Under the pieces are notes generated by a model. That model had not been told where the DNA came from. It made no database searches and worked only from the letters and a program-made list of their open reading frames with translations. Shown piece after piece: positions 50,840 through 62,441 of a stretch of DNA of 64,000 bases. This DNA comes from Paraescarpia echinospica. Its lineage: Eukaryota > Annelida > Polychaeta > Sabellida > Siboglinidae. The DNA lies in NCBI GenBank assembly GCA_020002185.1, contig CM034543.1:27980886-28044885 (forward strand). The letters run 5' to 3'. Position numbers and translations under genes: made by a program. Position 1 is the first letter of the stretch, and each line of letters opens with the position of its first letter.

Positions 50840-51819
50840 TTGTGATCCCGACAGCACTTCGCAGTCGTGTCATACAGTTGGCACATGAGGGTCACCAGGG
50901 CATCTGCAAGACCAAAGCTCTGATCAGAAGCAAAGTGTAGTTTCCAGGCATAGACAAGGAAACGGAAGCAGTCGTCAAGGGTTGCATTCCCTGTGTTGCA
51001 AACTCCAACCGTCGCCAGATGGAGCCATTAAACATGACTACTCTACCGCGAGGCCCGTGGATCAATCTGAGCATTGATTTATGCGGCCCAATACCGACAG
51101 GTGAATATTTACTCTGCGTCACAGATGAATATTCAAGATATCCAGTCGTTCACGTGACCAGAAGCACCAGTGCAGAGACAGTTATGCCGATCATGGAATC
51201 CATTTTTGCCATGTTCGGATATCCAGAAACGATAAAGTTGGACAATGGCCCACCATTCCAGAGTAATGCGTAGTCACAGTTTTTGCAGTCATGTGGCGTC
51301 CGTCACCGCAAAATCACACCGCTATGGCCGATGGCGAATGCACAAGTGGAGAACTTCAACAAGCCGATGTTGAAGGCAGTACGTTCAGCCATCATTCAAC
51401 ATCGCAACTGGCGTCGCGAACTGCAGCAGTTTCTTCGAAACTATCGATCTAATCCGCATAGTTCTACGCTGTTCACACCTCACCGACTACTGTTTGGTCG
51501 AGAACCGAGAACTAAGCTACCTGAGCTGCCTACGCTTCAGAGCGTGCACCCAGAAGATGAAGTCGTTCGCAGACAAGACGCTCGTGCAAAAGCGAAAATG
51601 AAAGAGTACTCAGACGAGCGTGCACACGCTTCACATGTGAACCTACAAATGGGAGAGGTTGTGCTTGTACAGCAGCCTAGAGTGAACAAATTCTCTACTC
51701 CGTTCTCACCGACACCGCTCATCGTCAGTGCAATGAAAGGACCAATGGTCACCGCCGTGCGTGGTGATAGGTCCACGGTGACGCGAAATGTGTCTAAGTT
51801 CCGTCACGTGCGAGGCTAG
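50840..51819 (+). pseudogene. Integrase of the Ty3-type element
   Basis: The zinc-binding H-x3-H and C-x2-C (HEGHQGICKTK and CIPCVAN) are followed by the core with three acidic residues: IDLCGPIPTGEYLL, IKLDNGPPFQSN and NAQVENFNKPML. The C-terminal part has VNLQMGEVVLVQQ. TAG stops lie at 50940 and 51273 in an otherwise continuous frame. It would insert the cDNA if intact. Confidence 0.86.
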
Positions 51820-52236
51820 TCGCCCGATGAAATCGCACGACATCATCCCGAGGACACAGCTGCGGACGACGACCCGCCAACAGATGATGAGTCGTCTGAG
51901 ACCCGTCATGATGACGAAGAGGTGCTTAAGCCACCTGCTCTGCAAGCTGTCCGTCCACAACGAGCTCGAAAAAAGCGACAGCGCTTAATCGAGCAAATCT
52001 AGAAATTGGGTGTAGGCGGATCGCTGCCCGTTCTAGATATAGTTAGTTACACGATATAAGGGTGTAGGCGGATCGCTGCCCTTCATATCCGTTATCTAGT
52101 TAAGTGTTCAGTTAAATAACGTGGCATCTGTTTTCACAACGAACACTTTTCACAACGAACACTTATTAGGAATCCATGTCACAAACTTTATTGCAGTTCA
52201 ATGTTCCTTTAATTAACAAATGTGACTAAGTAATCA

Positions 52237-52249
52237 AGGTAGAGAGGGA
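52237..52249 (+). promoter_or_regulatory. Polypurine tract
   Basis: GGTAGAGAGGGA immediately precedes the 3' LTR, the usual position of the plus-strand primer. Confidence 0.7.
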
Positions 52250-52418
52250 TGTAATATAGCCGCTCCCTGCATGTTATATACATACGTAGCCTATGTATTA
52301 CGGACGGATCCCGTTGACTTCGGATTTCTTCGGTGCTGGTCGGATCAGATAATAAACGACGGCCATGTTTCGTTCAGTCTGATAAATGGTGTTTCATTTA
52401 AAAGCAGCACTCATACAA
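52250..52418 (+). repeat. 3' LTR
   Basis: 169 bp, starting TGTAATATAGCCGCTCCCTG and ending CACTCATACAA. It contains the 28 bp missing from the 5' LTR. Confidence 0.88.
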
Positions 52419-52499
52419 TAAGCAATGCATCAAAACCGAAAGGTTATTAAAAAAGAAAGGAAGGTATAGAACAAATAAAGCACAATGAATTATGTTTTA

Positions 52500-52590
52500 A
52501 CAAAAATTCGTCGTTGAAATATCTGGTCGGCGCAGAAGTCGTATGCACACAAGGTTTCAGTACTTAGACGAAACATTTAATCGTGATTTA
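52500..52590 (+). repeat. Fragment of the satellite-bearing repeat's outer end
   Basis: TTCGTCGTTGAAATATCTGG followed by CGGCGCAGAAGTCGTATGCA matches 31933-31975 closely. A second GAAACATTT lies at about 52570. The satellite is not present. Confidence 0.6.
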
Positions 52591-53070
52591 AATCAGCTTG
52601 ATTTAAATCGCCAACCCTACACATGGGTATGCCATGTCATGGGCAACATAGCAAATAGTATTACTACAAGCTATAGTATACTATTACCATATTCCGGCTA
52701 AACAGTTATGTGTACAGTACAGTAACTTATAGCATTTTAGTTTTTGGACCGACTATTCACACTGTCACGGTCAATGTTAAATTGGCGGACAAGCTAACCA
52801 TTATTGGTCACCAAAAACATGAGGCGTAACTGTTCCATATGCCAGGGGGAACGTGTAGGGTTAGGTTTAGCCTTTCTAAAGGTTATTTGGAAATAATTAA
52901 GGTAGCACTATGTTTGTATTTACACTTGCATTGTATATAAATATATCTGTCCATGCTGATCGTCAGGTGTAAATAGCCTAGACTGCCTATGGGTATGCCT
53001 ATAGAATAACCATGTCCATGCCTATGCACATGCCATGGCCAATGGCTATGCCTTGGGCTTGGCTATGGCA
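52591..53070. other. No gene; CTATGCC-rich end
   Basis: Mixed sequence. From 52975 the strand is rich in CTATGCC/CATGCC hexamers. Confidence 0.45.
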
Positions 53071-53074
53071 GCTA

Positions 53075-53345
53075 TGTCTATGTAGTGCGCAGTGGCTCGG
53101 GGGTAGAGTCATGGGCTGCCGTATCGATCAGTTCACTCAGATGTATGAATGAGTGCCTGGCTATAGACAGTGGTGGATATTTGTGTACGATTAGTCTTCG
53201 CGCATCAATTGCAGCGTGGCTGGATGCTTCCCACAGAAGTTGAGATGGTGTTCGATTGAACAGGTCTGCCAGGGGAGTAAAGTGTAAAGCGCCTTGAGCA
53301 GTCCTGAGGACTGATCCAGACACTGCGCTTACAACTTACCTTTAC
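53075..53345 (+). mobile_element. SINE-like element with tRNA-like head
   Basis: The head GCAGTGGCTCGGGGGTAGAG resembles a tRNA A box, and GATCAGTTCACTC about 45 bp on resembles a weak B box. The body ends GTAAAGCGCCTTGAGCAGTC and an AACTTACCTTTACTTTT tail. The AAAGCGC(C/T)TTGAG block is typical of several animal SINE families. The minus-strand ORF over it is not a gene. Confidence 0.45.
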
Positions 53346-53542
53346 TTTTATGTCGTGTATGCTAAACTTTATAGGCTTAGACCTTAATTGCATAATTTAG
53401 GTATAATCTTTGCCATCAGCATGTACCCTATACAGCCATGGTCATGATATAAGGTAATAAATTATAGGTCGAGGCTAGGGAAAAACAAAAATATTGTTGT
53501 TGACAACGTAACCTTAACTTAACCCACAACCCTGAAACTAAC

Positions 53543-53599
53543 CCATGGCTATGTCCCTATGGCTATGCCCATGTCATAGCCATAGGGACATAGCCATGG
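53543..53599. repeat. Perfect 25-bp hairpin in a CATAGCC-rich tract
   Basis: CCATGGCTATGTCCCTATGG (53543 on) pairs with its exact complement at 53575-53599 around a 7-base loop (CCCATGT). It is part of a degenerate GGCATAG/CTATGCC repeat from 53540 to 53660. Confidence 0.85.
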
Positions 53600-54149
53600 C
53601 ATAGGCATAGGCATAGCCATGGCATAGGCCATAGCTGTAGCCATGACATAGCCATAGGTTATAGGCATTGCGGGCATAACAGGCAGTCTTAGTATCAGAT
53701 TAAGACTAGTCTCAAACTCAGCCTAAGGCTAAACCTAAACAAATTGGAAGAAGTGTTGCAGCCGGGGGGGGGGGCATGGATGTCATGCAAGTGCCAGTCA
53801 ATGACAATGACAGTGTCAGTGAAGACGCTAGAGCCTAGCCCTAGGCAATCCGTGTGTGTGCCACAGAATGACAGATTAGATGGGTACAGCGACCACGTCC
53901 AACTATAGCTCTAACCCTGCAGGTGTACATGTACAAAAATACATTAGTCCAATGCAAATGGGAATTCCAATATCATTCGGAACTTACAGTCACCTGGGCA
54001 CGATGCAACATCCAACGACCGAATATTTCAGTAAGCTTGCCGGGAAATTTGCACATGACTCAATATGACCCATATAGGGCACCGCGCATGCGCACAATTG
54101 AAAATCGACCGTATATTTCAAGACGAAATGTTTCAGTACACCGTAAATC

Positions 54150-55095
54150 GTTGATTATACGTGTCTTGACTCCTTCAGAAAGAAGTTGCCGAGAGTTGGG
54201 TACTAGACGTTTCTGAGGGCAGAGCGTGCCAGTCACGGATGGTACGGGTAAAGAAGGTATATTGCTACTGTAGTCAGTGCGATAGGTGAGCGATGGTACT
54301 GTTGACTATGGTGGCTTCTATTGCTGGGAGGCAAGGGCTTGACGTCGTCGCACCTCACACAATGCTTATCCGTTATGGATTTTGTAGAGGATGGCGAGTC
54401 TGGCAGTGCCTCTAGCTATCGTTGGCCACTGGAGCTGTTGGAGCATGTCGCTGGCGGTTAATTGTCTGATGTGTTCTGTGTCTATTGAGGACGAACCTGA
54501 CAGCTATTCGCTGGATCATATTAATGTTGGAGATCAGCTTCTCGGTGTATGGGTCCCAGACGGTGCTGGCGTACTCAACATGCAATAGGCCGAACCACGG
54601 TCTTATACGCCAGCTCTTGGATCTTGTTGGAGCCCTCCTTCAAGTTCCCTGTCGAAGGTGCTATTGGTTAATGAGACGATGTTGTCAACATGAACACCAC
54701 AGGACGAGTCAGTCTGCACGTTGTCCCCGGGGTTCTTTACGGAGGACACTCGCTCGAGGGTGTGGTCACGGAGGGAGTAACTGGTGTGGACAGTCAGAAG
54801 TTTTCTGCGACGGGTCAGGGACGTGGCTACACTTGTTGAGATGGAACGTCATATCCCACTCTTCCTCCCATGCTTCCATTCTTCAGAGGTCTTCTGGGAA
54901 CTTAGCTGGGACGTCTATGCAGGTGATAAACCGATAGATGGCGGTGTCGTCAACAAACAGTCGGGGCGGAAAGGAGACTTTGGTTGGGAGGTAATTTACA
55001 TGTTAGGTGAAACAAGGCTTGAATAAGGACCCCTGTGCGACGCTGGATTCACAGCGGCATTGCCGGACTGCGATCCATCGATCTTGGCAGAGTGC
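54150..55095 (-). pseudogene. LINE reverse transcriptase C-terminal half
   Basis: Minus-strand pieces are: VDGSQSGNAAVNPASHRGPY (the S-G-V-P-Q-G block, damaged), RLFVDDTAIYRFITCID (catalytic, V-D-D), MEAWEEEWDMTFHLNKC, SYSLRDHTLERVSSVK, VHVDNIVSLTNST, ELISNINMIQRIAVRFVLNR and TFFTRTIRDWHALPSE. They lie in at least three frames with stops. The element differs from the other LINEs in the window. Confidence 0.75.
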
Positions 55096-55588
55096 ATAAT
55101 AGTTATTTATTATTATATAGATACTAAAGTGGCAGTCCATAACGTACGTCACGTTTAGGGAATGGGGACCTCCTAGTAAGGGCGACGAAGCATGATATGA
55201 AGTTAGGAGTTCTGAAAGTACTATATTAGTATACTGTCATGTTTCTCATTCCATGATATATGACCTATGTTGTATTCACTGACATTGCAGTCCATGCTAT
55301 TTTATGTCAGTGGCACATGTCTCATTGTTATTATCGAACCACCCTCTGGTGACCATTGACCAGACTGACCAATTACTTTTACAGTGACTGCCATCTTGTT
55401 TGTGGAAGTGACTACATGTGTTTCTCAGTTGTTCTGCCAGAATAATTTTTTTCTCTAATTATACTCACTGTTTGGTGATGTTCACTAGCATATAAGCATA
55501 TAAGTACACAACATATACAGTAATGCATGATGACATAAACCTACTCATTTATGAGACAAACTGAAAAACTGATTTTGTTTGATGCCTA
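55096..55588. other. No feature seen
   Basis: AT-rich linker with no recognised coding stretch or repeat. Confidence 0.5.
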
Positions 55589-55705
55589 CCCAGATAGCAG
55601 ACCCTCGTTGGGCCAACGTGAGTATTTTTCGTTGGCCCAGCGTTGGCAACCCATGTTGGGCCAACGTCATTTTGCTCATCGGCCCTCAGTTGGCCCAACA
55701 TGTTC
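55589..55705. repeat. Palindromic GGCCCAACGTTGG minisatellite, first block
   Basis: CGTTGGGCCAACGTGAG, TCGTTGGCCCAGCGTTGGCA, CATGTTGGGCCAACGTCATT and CAGTTGGCCCAACATG occur in about 110 bp. Each unit is a near-perfect palindrome round CCAACGTTGG or TTGGGCCAA. Confidence 0.85.
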
Positions 55706-55824
55706 GGGCTCTGGTGTTTAGACACTATACATTGGTTGTATAGTGCAACATACATATGATGACATTGGTCTTGGTTGTCAGTAATATTTTTTATTAATGT
55801 CGAACTACTCATAATATGGCACAA

Positions 55825-56239
55825 TCACATCACTACACTTAACACACACAACACACACCGCGCGCACACACACACGCCGCACACTGCGCACACCGCGCAC
55901 ACACACGCACCACACGCAACACACACCACACGCACCACACGCACCTCACACACGCACCCCACACACGCACACACGCACCACACACACACACACACACTCA
56001 CCGCGCAAACCGCACACACCGCGCACACCGCGCACACCGCGCACACCGCGTAAACCCACGCACCACACGCACCACACGCACCGCACACACGCACCACACA
56101 CACACACACTCACTCACCGCGCACACCGCGCACACCGCGCACACCCACGCACCACACGCACCACACGCACACACGCACACACGCATACACGCATACACGC
56201 ACCACACACACCACACACACACACACACTACACCACACA

Positions 56240-56275
<36 letters not shown>

Positions 56276-56643
56276 ACACACACACACGCACATTCGCACA
56301 CACACACACACGCACATTCGAACACGCGTGTGCACGCACGCGCATGCACAAACACAGACACACTCACCGCGCACACCGCGCACACCGCGCACACCCACGC
56401 ACCACACGCACCACAAACACACACACACACACCCACACACACCACAGTCACACACACACCATACATACACACACACACGCACACACACACACGCATATTC
56501 GCACACACGCGCGCACACACGCAAGCACGCGCATGCACACACACACTCACTGTGCACACCGCGCACACCCACGCACCACACGCACCGCACACACGCACAC
56601 ACGCACACACGCACACACGCACACACGCACCACACACACACCA

Positions 56644-56696
<53 letters not shown>

Positions 56697-56785
56697 ACAC
56701 AGTCACACACCCACCCACACACACGCGCGCACATTCGCACACACACACGCGCACGCACAAACACACACACACACACGCGCGCAGA
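55825..56785. repeat. CA-rich tract with CACCGCGCACAC blocks
   Basis: About 960 bp of CACA, ACGC and ACCGCGC units. A block CCGCGCACACCGCGCACACC followed by CACGCACCACACGCACC recurs near 56000-56070, 56115-56165, 56365-56415 and 56550-56590. Long stretches alternate purine and pyrimidine. The 200-codon ORFs here are repeat translation. Confidence 0.95.
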
Positions 56786-56789
56786 TCAG

Positions 56790-58020
56790 CCGCAATTCGT
56801 GGAGCTGTAATGCTAGAATTGTTCCAGTTCTCCATCAGAGCACTCCTCCCACTCTGAGGTGTGGCTGCTTTAGTTCTCGCCAAGGTCTGCGTCCAGGTCC
56901 CATTGCGATCCTTTATATTATTACAGTAATGCAGGATTAGGTTTGTACATCATAACACTGCAGTGTTTTCTGACTTTTACCAAAGCTGATAACATACATT
57001 ACAGATTAGCCTTAATTTTAGATACGTTCAGTAAAATAATTAATCACCTAATTAAAAAATATGTTTATTATAATTCTGATAAATTGTTTTGACCCCAATT
57101 AGTGTTGCCGAGATAGGGCCTACAGCTAAAAGGTGATAATCTGGATATAATATTATATACTACTGGAATGGAGGAAGAGTGAACTGCAGTCACCACAGAT
57201 TCCTAAATTAATTAATTATTTGGTACTCAAAAGCCAAAATAGTGCTTATAAATATTCAACAAATGCAATACAAAACAGGCAAAAGATGGTTTTTGTGGAA
57301 TATTATTTACTGGTAAACAAACGTCAGTTCTGGTACAGTCTTAATAAGAAGTCAGTGAAGAATAAACAGTAATCACCTGTAGAGGCTGCACACTGTTAAT
57401 CCAATGATCCTTTTATCCACATATCAAAGCCAGGAGCAGTCTCATACCATCAAAGGTAGAGCTTGATCTGAGGACTTCTGATAATTCTAACCCTATAACC
57501 AGCCAACAGCTGTCAGGCAGGAGCCTGACACAATACACTGCCCAATATGTTAGGGTAATTATCCCATCCATTATTCTACTCCAGGGTGAAAAGCACCCTC
57601 CTGGGATAACCCACTGGGAGAGAGCCACAGTAGTCATTTGATGTCAGTAGAGGAGCAAACAACAAACAAGCCCTGCAATCAAAGATTAGACACAGGGTGG
57701 GAGACAACAAATAAGGAAGAAGTTACTCTAAGCATACTAGTGGCCACTAACTTGGGAAATGTGTCGGGAAGAGAAAGTCATTCAATAATAATGCATAACT
57801 CACTGGTTAACATTTCAGGATTTCAGTTATGTCGGAAGTTTTATAACAGGTGTCAACCTGGGACAACTCCTATCTGTAAGATCATGAGAAAAATCCATAA
57901 GATCTGCAGAAAATCCTTACAAATTGTCAACGCAAACATAAACATAATTTTGGTATATAGGCACTGCCATAACACATCCATAGACAATAACGAAATGCAA
58001 CTCGGTCTGACACATATCAT
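56790..58020. other. No gene seen
   Basis: AT-rich. A moderately GC-rich piece at 57400-57640 is possibly part of an unknown repeat. No domain is recognised. Confidence 0.45.
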
Positions 58021-58023
58021 TTA

Positions 58024-60110
58024 TTTCATATGCTCCTTATTGTAAACGACGGTAGCATGCTTCGCTTCGCGCAGCATTGCTGGCCTCACTTCAAAATCGC
58101 AACAGTTCGCGTCGAAGTTCACCTTGCACTGCAAGAACGCTGTTATGGTGTCCGCGTTCAGAGATTTCCGGCATTCCGTGTGCACCTTGCGCATCATCGA
58201 GAATGCCCTCTCACAGTTGGCGTTGCTGTGAGACAAGCAACTTCTCGATCACCCACATCAGGGAGATCCAGCGATTCTGACATTGCTTCAATACCTCCGG
58301 CTCCTCGTTGGCGAACTCTTGAAACTCACGGAAGAGCTTTCGCCTCTTGGCACTGAAAATACGCACTCCATTTGATATGACATACATTTACAAATGGCAA
58401 AGTTTGAATAAACCATTTAATGCAGTAATTTCACAATGTGTCAGCTCGGCCAGGTTGGCAGTCCAAAACTGATTACAAGTTTGATTTGTTTTTAAATGTC
58501 TACAGTTGTACCAGTATTAGTCGAAAGGCATCAAATGAGGGCAGCATTATAGTAGATGAGATGGTATACCTGCGGTCAAGGTGGAACCAGATGTCAATGA
58601 GCAGGTCATCAACGGACAATGACAGCTGTTTCATCTCAGCCTTCACACAGAGGTTTGCCAAGTGACAAATACATCCCAGGCTGAACACATGGGGCTGACG
58701 TTCGCGTACCCGCGATATCACTGGATTCCTGCTCCTGATCATGGTGTTGCAGTTGTCGCTTGTAAACTCCACGCAGTTTGACCAGTCGATCTCCAGTTTC
58801 CTGCAAACAACAGAGTTCAAATATTTAATTAATGTACCCAACTACTAAAGAATAACGTACAACTTTATTATGCCATTGGATAAAGTATAATGTATCAGCA
58901 CGGTTTATAAATATATTCAACAGTTACCACGCAATAAATTTTATAATGACGATAAAAATTCTGTCTAGTCATAATAATAATAAAATAATACTAATAATTC
59001 AAATATAGCCTTTTATAGACTAAGTGTTTTATTTATAATCATCACGAATATATCGTGCGCAGTGCTCCGTTGCAAACGGGCATGTCCAGTAAACGCGTGT
59101 GCGCCCTGGGAATCTTCGTGTCGAAATGCCGCACGAGAACGGCAAGGCGCTTGATAGTATTGGGGTTAGGACACTGTTAGACTTCCTGCTTGGCTACAGA
59201 AAAAAAGTGCAGTATATTTTTGAGAAATGACTTTTTACAATATTCACTTGCTCTGACATAAGTGCATTTGAGTAGTCAGATTTCTAAATGTGATTGTAGA
59301 AGCTGTTGACAGTAAACTGGTATTTTTTTAGCTGATTTTATTAAGCGGAAGGGTATCTGGCAGCAATTTGGCTAGTTGACACTTTAGCCGGAATACTGCC
59401 TGCATCCATTTGTAAATATTGACGGGTGTCATACATACAGGCATTTTGCAAGAGCTAGAGATATTATATTTTGACTAAACTCGACCAGCATGTCAATGAG
59501 ATGATAATAACAACAGGTGAGAAGTTTAAGACACTTTAAAGATCACGTTTTCTTATAATTACACAAAACATTAACATGGTCGCCAATGGGAAAACTGACA
59601 GTGTGCTGACCCCTGTTGCGGTCGGTGTTCTCGTCAATCATGACGGAGAACGAGCAGCTCTGGCAACGAGCGATGACTGGGCCGGTCGCCTCCACGACCA
59701 GGCATCGCTTGACGATCATCGTCGTTTTCGTTCTCCTGCACTTGAACGTTTTCGCTATGGTACTGTCCGGGAACATGCGGGGGTCATACTGCAGAAGTTG
59801 TCAGCGATGGCCGTCGGCATATTATGCTTGGCGATAAAGTAGGCAAACATCACCTCTGCGGTTGTTGTCAATTCCGGTGTCTCCGTTTTCGCCTTGAAAA
59901 AGGCGGTCATCGGCGCATGTTGAAGAGCCGACTTCGCGTTCTTCTCGTGCACCTTTGACCTAATGTGCATTCGAACGTCGTACACGCCTGATGCTGACAC
60001 ATTCACGTCGCGTGAATAAAAGACGCAACAAGCATGGTGATCGCCCAATTTCGATGGCGCGATTATTCCATTAAAAATCCGTTTCCATTCATCCTGGAAA
60101 CGGCCAGCAT
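58024..60110 (-). pseudogene. hAT-like transposase gene, spliced and internally deleted
   Basis: Minus-strand pieces in order are: KRKQYAGRFQDEWKRIFNGI and the BED-like DVRMHIRSKVHEKNAK (60100-59900); MFPDSTIAKTFKCRRTKTTM with FSVMIDENTDRN (59776-59600, first catalytic D); KRLAVLVRHFDTKIPR and LLDMPVCNGA (about 59160-59065); KLEIDWSNCVEFTSDNCNTM with SLGCICHLANLCVKAEMKQL (58800-58571, acceptor TTGTTTGCAG and donor GTATAC); AKRRKLFREFQEFANEEPEV with QNRWISL, then directly SHSNANCERAFSMMRKVHTE (58347-58024, ending TAA). The last join skips the usual large insert and shifts frame. S-N-A-N-C-E-R-A-F-S is the hAT dimerisation block. Related genes exist in many animals. This copy is broken. Confidence 0.75.
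58571..58800 (-). pseudogene. hAT-like gene, internal exon
   Basis: A clean acceptor (TTGTTTGCAG, ending 58801) and donor (GTATAC at 58570) flank an open frame from KLEIDWSNCVEFTSDNCNTM to SVDDLLIDIWFHLDRR. It contains the second catalytic aspartate region (T-S-D-N-C-N) and the C-x2-H of the hAT core. On its own it is undamaged. Confidence 0.75.
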
Positions 60111-60839
60111 ACTGTTTTCGTTTCCTCGCGGGCGGCTCAACTACCCTTTCGCATCAATTTCGTCCGAAGGTAGAGCGTGGTATGATTCCAGTTTGAATCG
60201 GACTTCCGAAACTACCGAAATTATTCTGCGCATGCTCAGTATGGCAGGCTGGGATAAATCTCGTGCTTCGCGCGTGCTCAGGGGAGCATTTGCTGTACGT
60301 GCAGAGCACACTGGGATGCATTCGGTAAATCTCGCGGCAGTCAAGCTCAGTAAAGACGGGTAGCCCTCGATACAAATCGGCGCCATTTAAAAATATGTCA
60401 TGGAGATCGCGATTAATTGTTTTTGTCCAAATCATAAATAGCTGTAAGGATTGCTTCGTACGCCCGTAAGCCCGTACAATTCGCTAAAATCCGTAAGGCT
60501 TACGGGTAAAACGTACAAGTTGACACCTCTTCACCACTTCCGGAGAGTACATTATTATTTAAACAAATACTCTGGATGTCAACATTCACATATTTTGAAA
60601 TGGTGTGCACAGTGTCGGCGATCAGCAGTTATAATCATAATTGTATTTGACAGTGTAAATATATTTTTTCTAAAAATTAAGTTAATTTATTCAATTCACC
60701 GGATAAATGTGTTAGGTTGATTTAATAGAGAGATTTCAAATATAATTGTAATTTAATTAATTGACTTTTTAAGTTAATTTCCCCATCCCTAGTGTATACT
60801 TGATTACTTTTTGGAAAACTGAGAATTTGGCTTACATTG
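60111..60839. other. 5' side of the hAT-like gene, then AT-rich
   Basis: Open stretches on both strands at 60034-60435 overlap each other without recognised domains. CGTACGCCCGTAAGCCCGTA repeats occur near 60457-60505. Confidence 0.4.
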
Positions 60840-61200
60840 GCACAATATCTCCAAAGATGGTTGACCCAATGTTGGCCCAACGTTGGCCCAAAATTTCCAA
60901 GGGTGTTTGACCCAACATCGGCCTAACGTCGACCCAACGTTGGCTCAGGGTGGATGACCAATTTTGGCCCAAAGTTGGCCCAACGTTAGTATACATTGTT
61001 GTACCCGAATACATAAATGCATAATTACGTGTATTTGACCAGTCATTGAACCAACGTTGGACTAACGGTTGTACGTTACACTCAGTTCACTTGAAAATTG
61101 TGTTGACTGCACCACGTTGGCCCAACGATGTTCACCCAAGGCCCATGTTATGCCAACGGTACCATAGTTGGGCCAACGTTGGGCCAGTATGGTCTTGCTA
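60840..61200. repeat. Palindromic GGCCCAACGTTGG minisatellite, second block
   Basis: Units such as AATGTTGGCCCAACGTTGGC, CCAACGTCGACCCAACGTTGG-type variants, AAAGTTGGCCCAACGTTAG and AGTTGGGCCAACGTTGGGCC occur at irregular spacing. Same family as 55589-55705. Confidence 0.85.
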
Positions 61201-62040
61201 TCTTGGTATCGGAAAACATTGCGTATGTCCATTTTTTCAATGCAAGTCCCAAGCGAGTGCACTGTTAAGTCGATTATTATTATCTCGTAGGCGATGCGTA
61301 TTGCATATAACGTCCGTAAAACGCATCCGTTAAGGGACGGTTTCAATACACGCTTTTTAATGTAACATGACACATTGACGCGTTAGCGGATGCGTTTGAT
61401 GCTACTTTCGAACATGTTGCAAAATTATGCACTAATGCTCCGTAAACGGAGCAAGGATTCCCAACTTATAACGTCATATGGAGTGTTTCCCCTACTTTTT
61501 CACGTGTCGCAAAAAAGCCTCCACAGTGCCTGATGCGTGAGCATATGTAAGGGACGTGATCGACGAGGTTCCGGGGTGGCCGTGCCTCTACAACCAGCGC
61601 CACATTTCCTACCACGAGTCGCAAAAATGCTGCAATGCGTGGGGGACAATAGCTACAACAATAGGAGACGGGAACAATGGTAATCATTTGAATGGGCCTA
61701 ACGATACGTATATATCTACATGATTAGCGCCGTAGTATAGGCCTGTACACCACATACAGTATTTGAGCAAACTGCTCTCTGTTAAGATGGAAATATTGCA
61801 CAAATTGTTTACCTCATAGTCATATAGATCGTTGACAACAAGGTAGGGTAGCCTGGGGCAGCGCGGCCCTTCGAAGGAAAACGTTCCCCTCCTAGGACAA
61901 CACAGTCCGTTATATTCACTTTGGTTTTTACACCTCTATGGACGCTCTACGATCAAAACCTTTTTTGAAAATATAATGCATGTATACAAACTGTTATATA
62001 TTAAGGTACACTAGCTGCAAGATTTAAATTATAATTAACA
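61201..62040. other. No gene recognised
   Basis: A minus-strand open stretch at 61687-61466 (VSYCCSYCPPRIAAFLRLVV) is GC-richer than its surroundings but matches nothing I know. Confidence 0.4.
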
Positions 62041-62043
62041 TAA

Positions 62044-62183
62044 AATCATAAGAAGTGAAATACGTGTGATGAAATATTAAGAAACATAATAGGTCACAAA
62101 TATAAGTTGCAAAATTTATAGTAGATATTATCTACTATTATGTTTCTTAATATTTCATCACAAGTATTTCACTTCTTATGATT
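62044..62183. repeat. 48-bp inverted repeat (hairpin or small foldback element)
   Basis: ATCATAAGAAGTGAAATACG with TGTGATGAAATATTAAGAAA and CATAATAG (62045-62093) is mirrored at 62135-62183 with one or two mismatches, separated by about 40 bp. Confidence 0.85.
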
Positions 62184-62441
62184 TCGTCATAATGAATGAA
62201 CGTTTATTCAACAACAACAACATAATACTATGGAACGATATTAGGGCCATAATTCCACAATGCTACATTGTTGATTTCTGACTTTCGATTATCCATTTAC
62301 GCCGAGATTGTCGAATTCTGACTTTCGATTATCCCTTTACGCTGTCATTGTGCAAGATTTTTGTCAAATAATTCACTAGAATGGCGTTTGGTCAAATATT
62401 TCTCCAAAAGATTTTCTGAAAAAAATGTTCTCCAAAATATT

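Larger units (their letters stand above)
47782..52418 (+). mobile_element. Ty3-type LTR retrotransposon, complete but inactivated
   Basis: A 4.6-kb element has both LTRs (47782-47922 and 52250-52418), a TGGCGACG primer-binding site directly after the left LTR, a purine-rich tract before the right LTR, and gag, protease, RT, RNase H and integrase in the Ty3 order. TAAG lies outside both ends (47778-47781 and 52419-52422), as expected for a 4-bp target duplication. At least five stops and several shifts interrupt pol. The right LTR has 28 bp that the left lacks. Confidence 0.9.

Noticed and set aside
53078..53323. 81-codon minus-strand ORF
   Set aside because: It lies across a SINE-like repeat and has no domain; the plus-strand tRNA-like head and AAAGCGCCTTGAG body explain the sequence better.
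55775..56940. ORFs up to 257 codons rich in Cys/Val or His/Thr
   Set aside because: They translate the CA-rich tract and have no domain pattern.
61466..61687. 73-codon minus-strand ORF with Cys-rich start
   Set aside because: No recognisable family, no splice context; left as unassigned.
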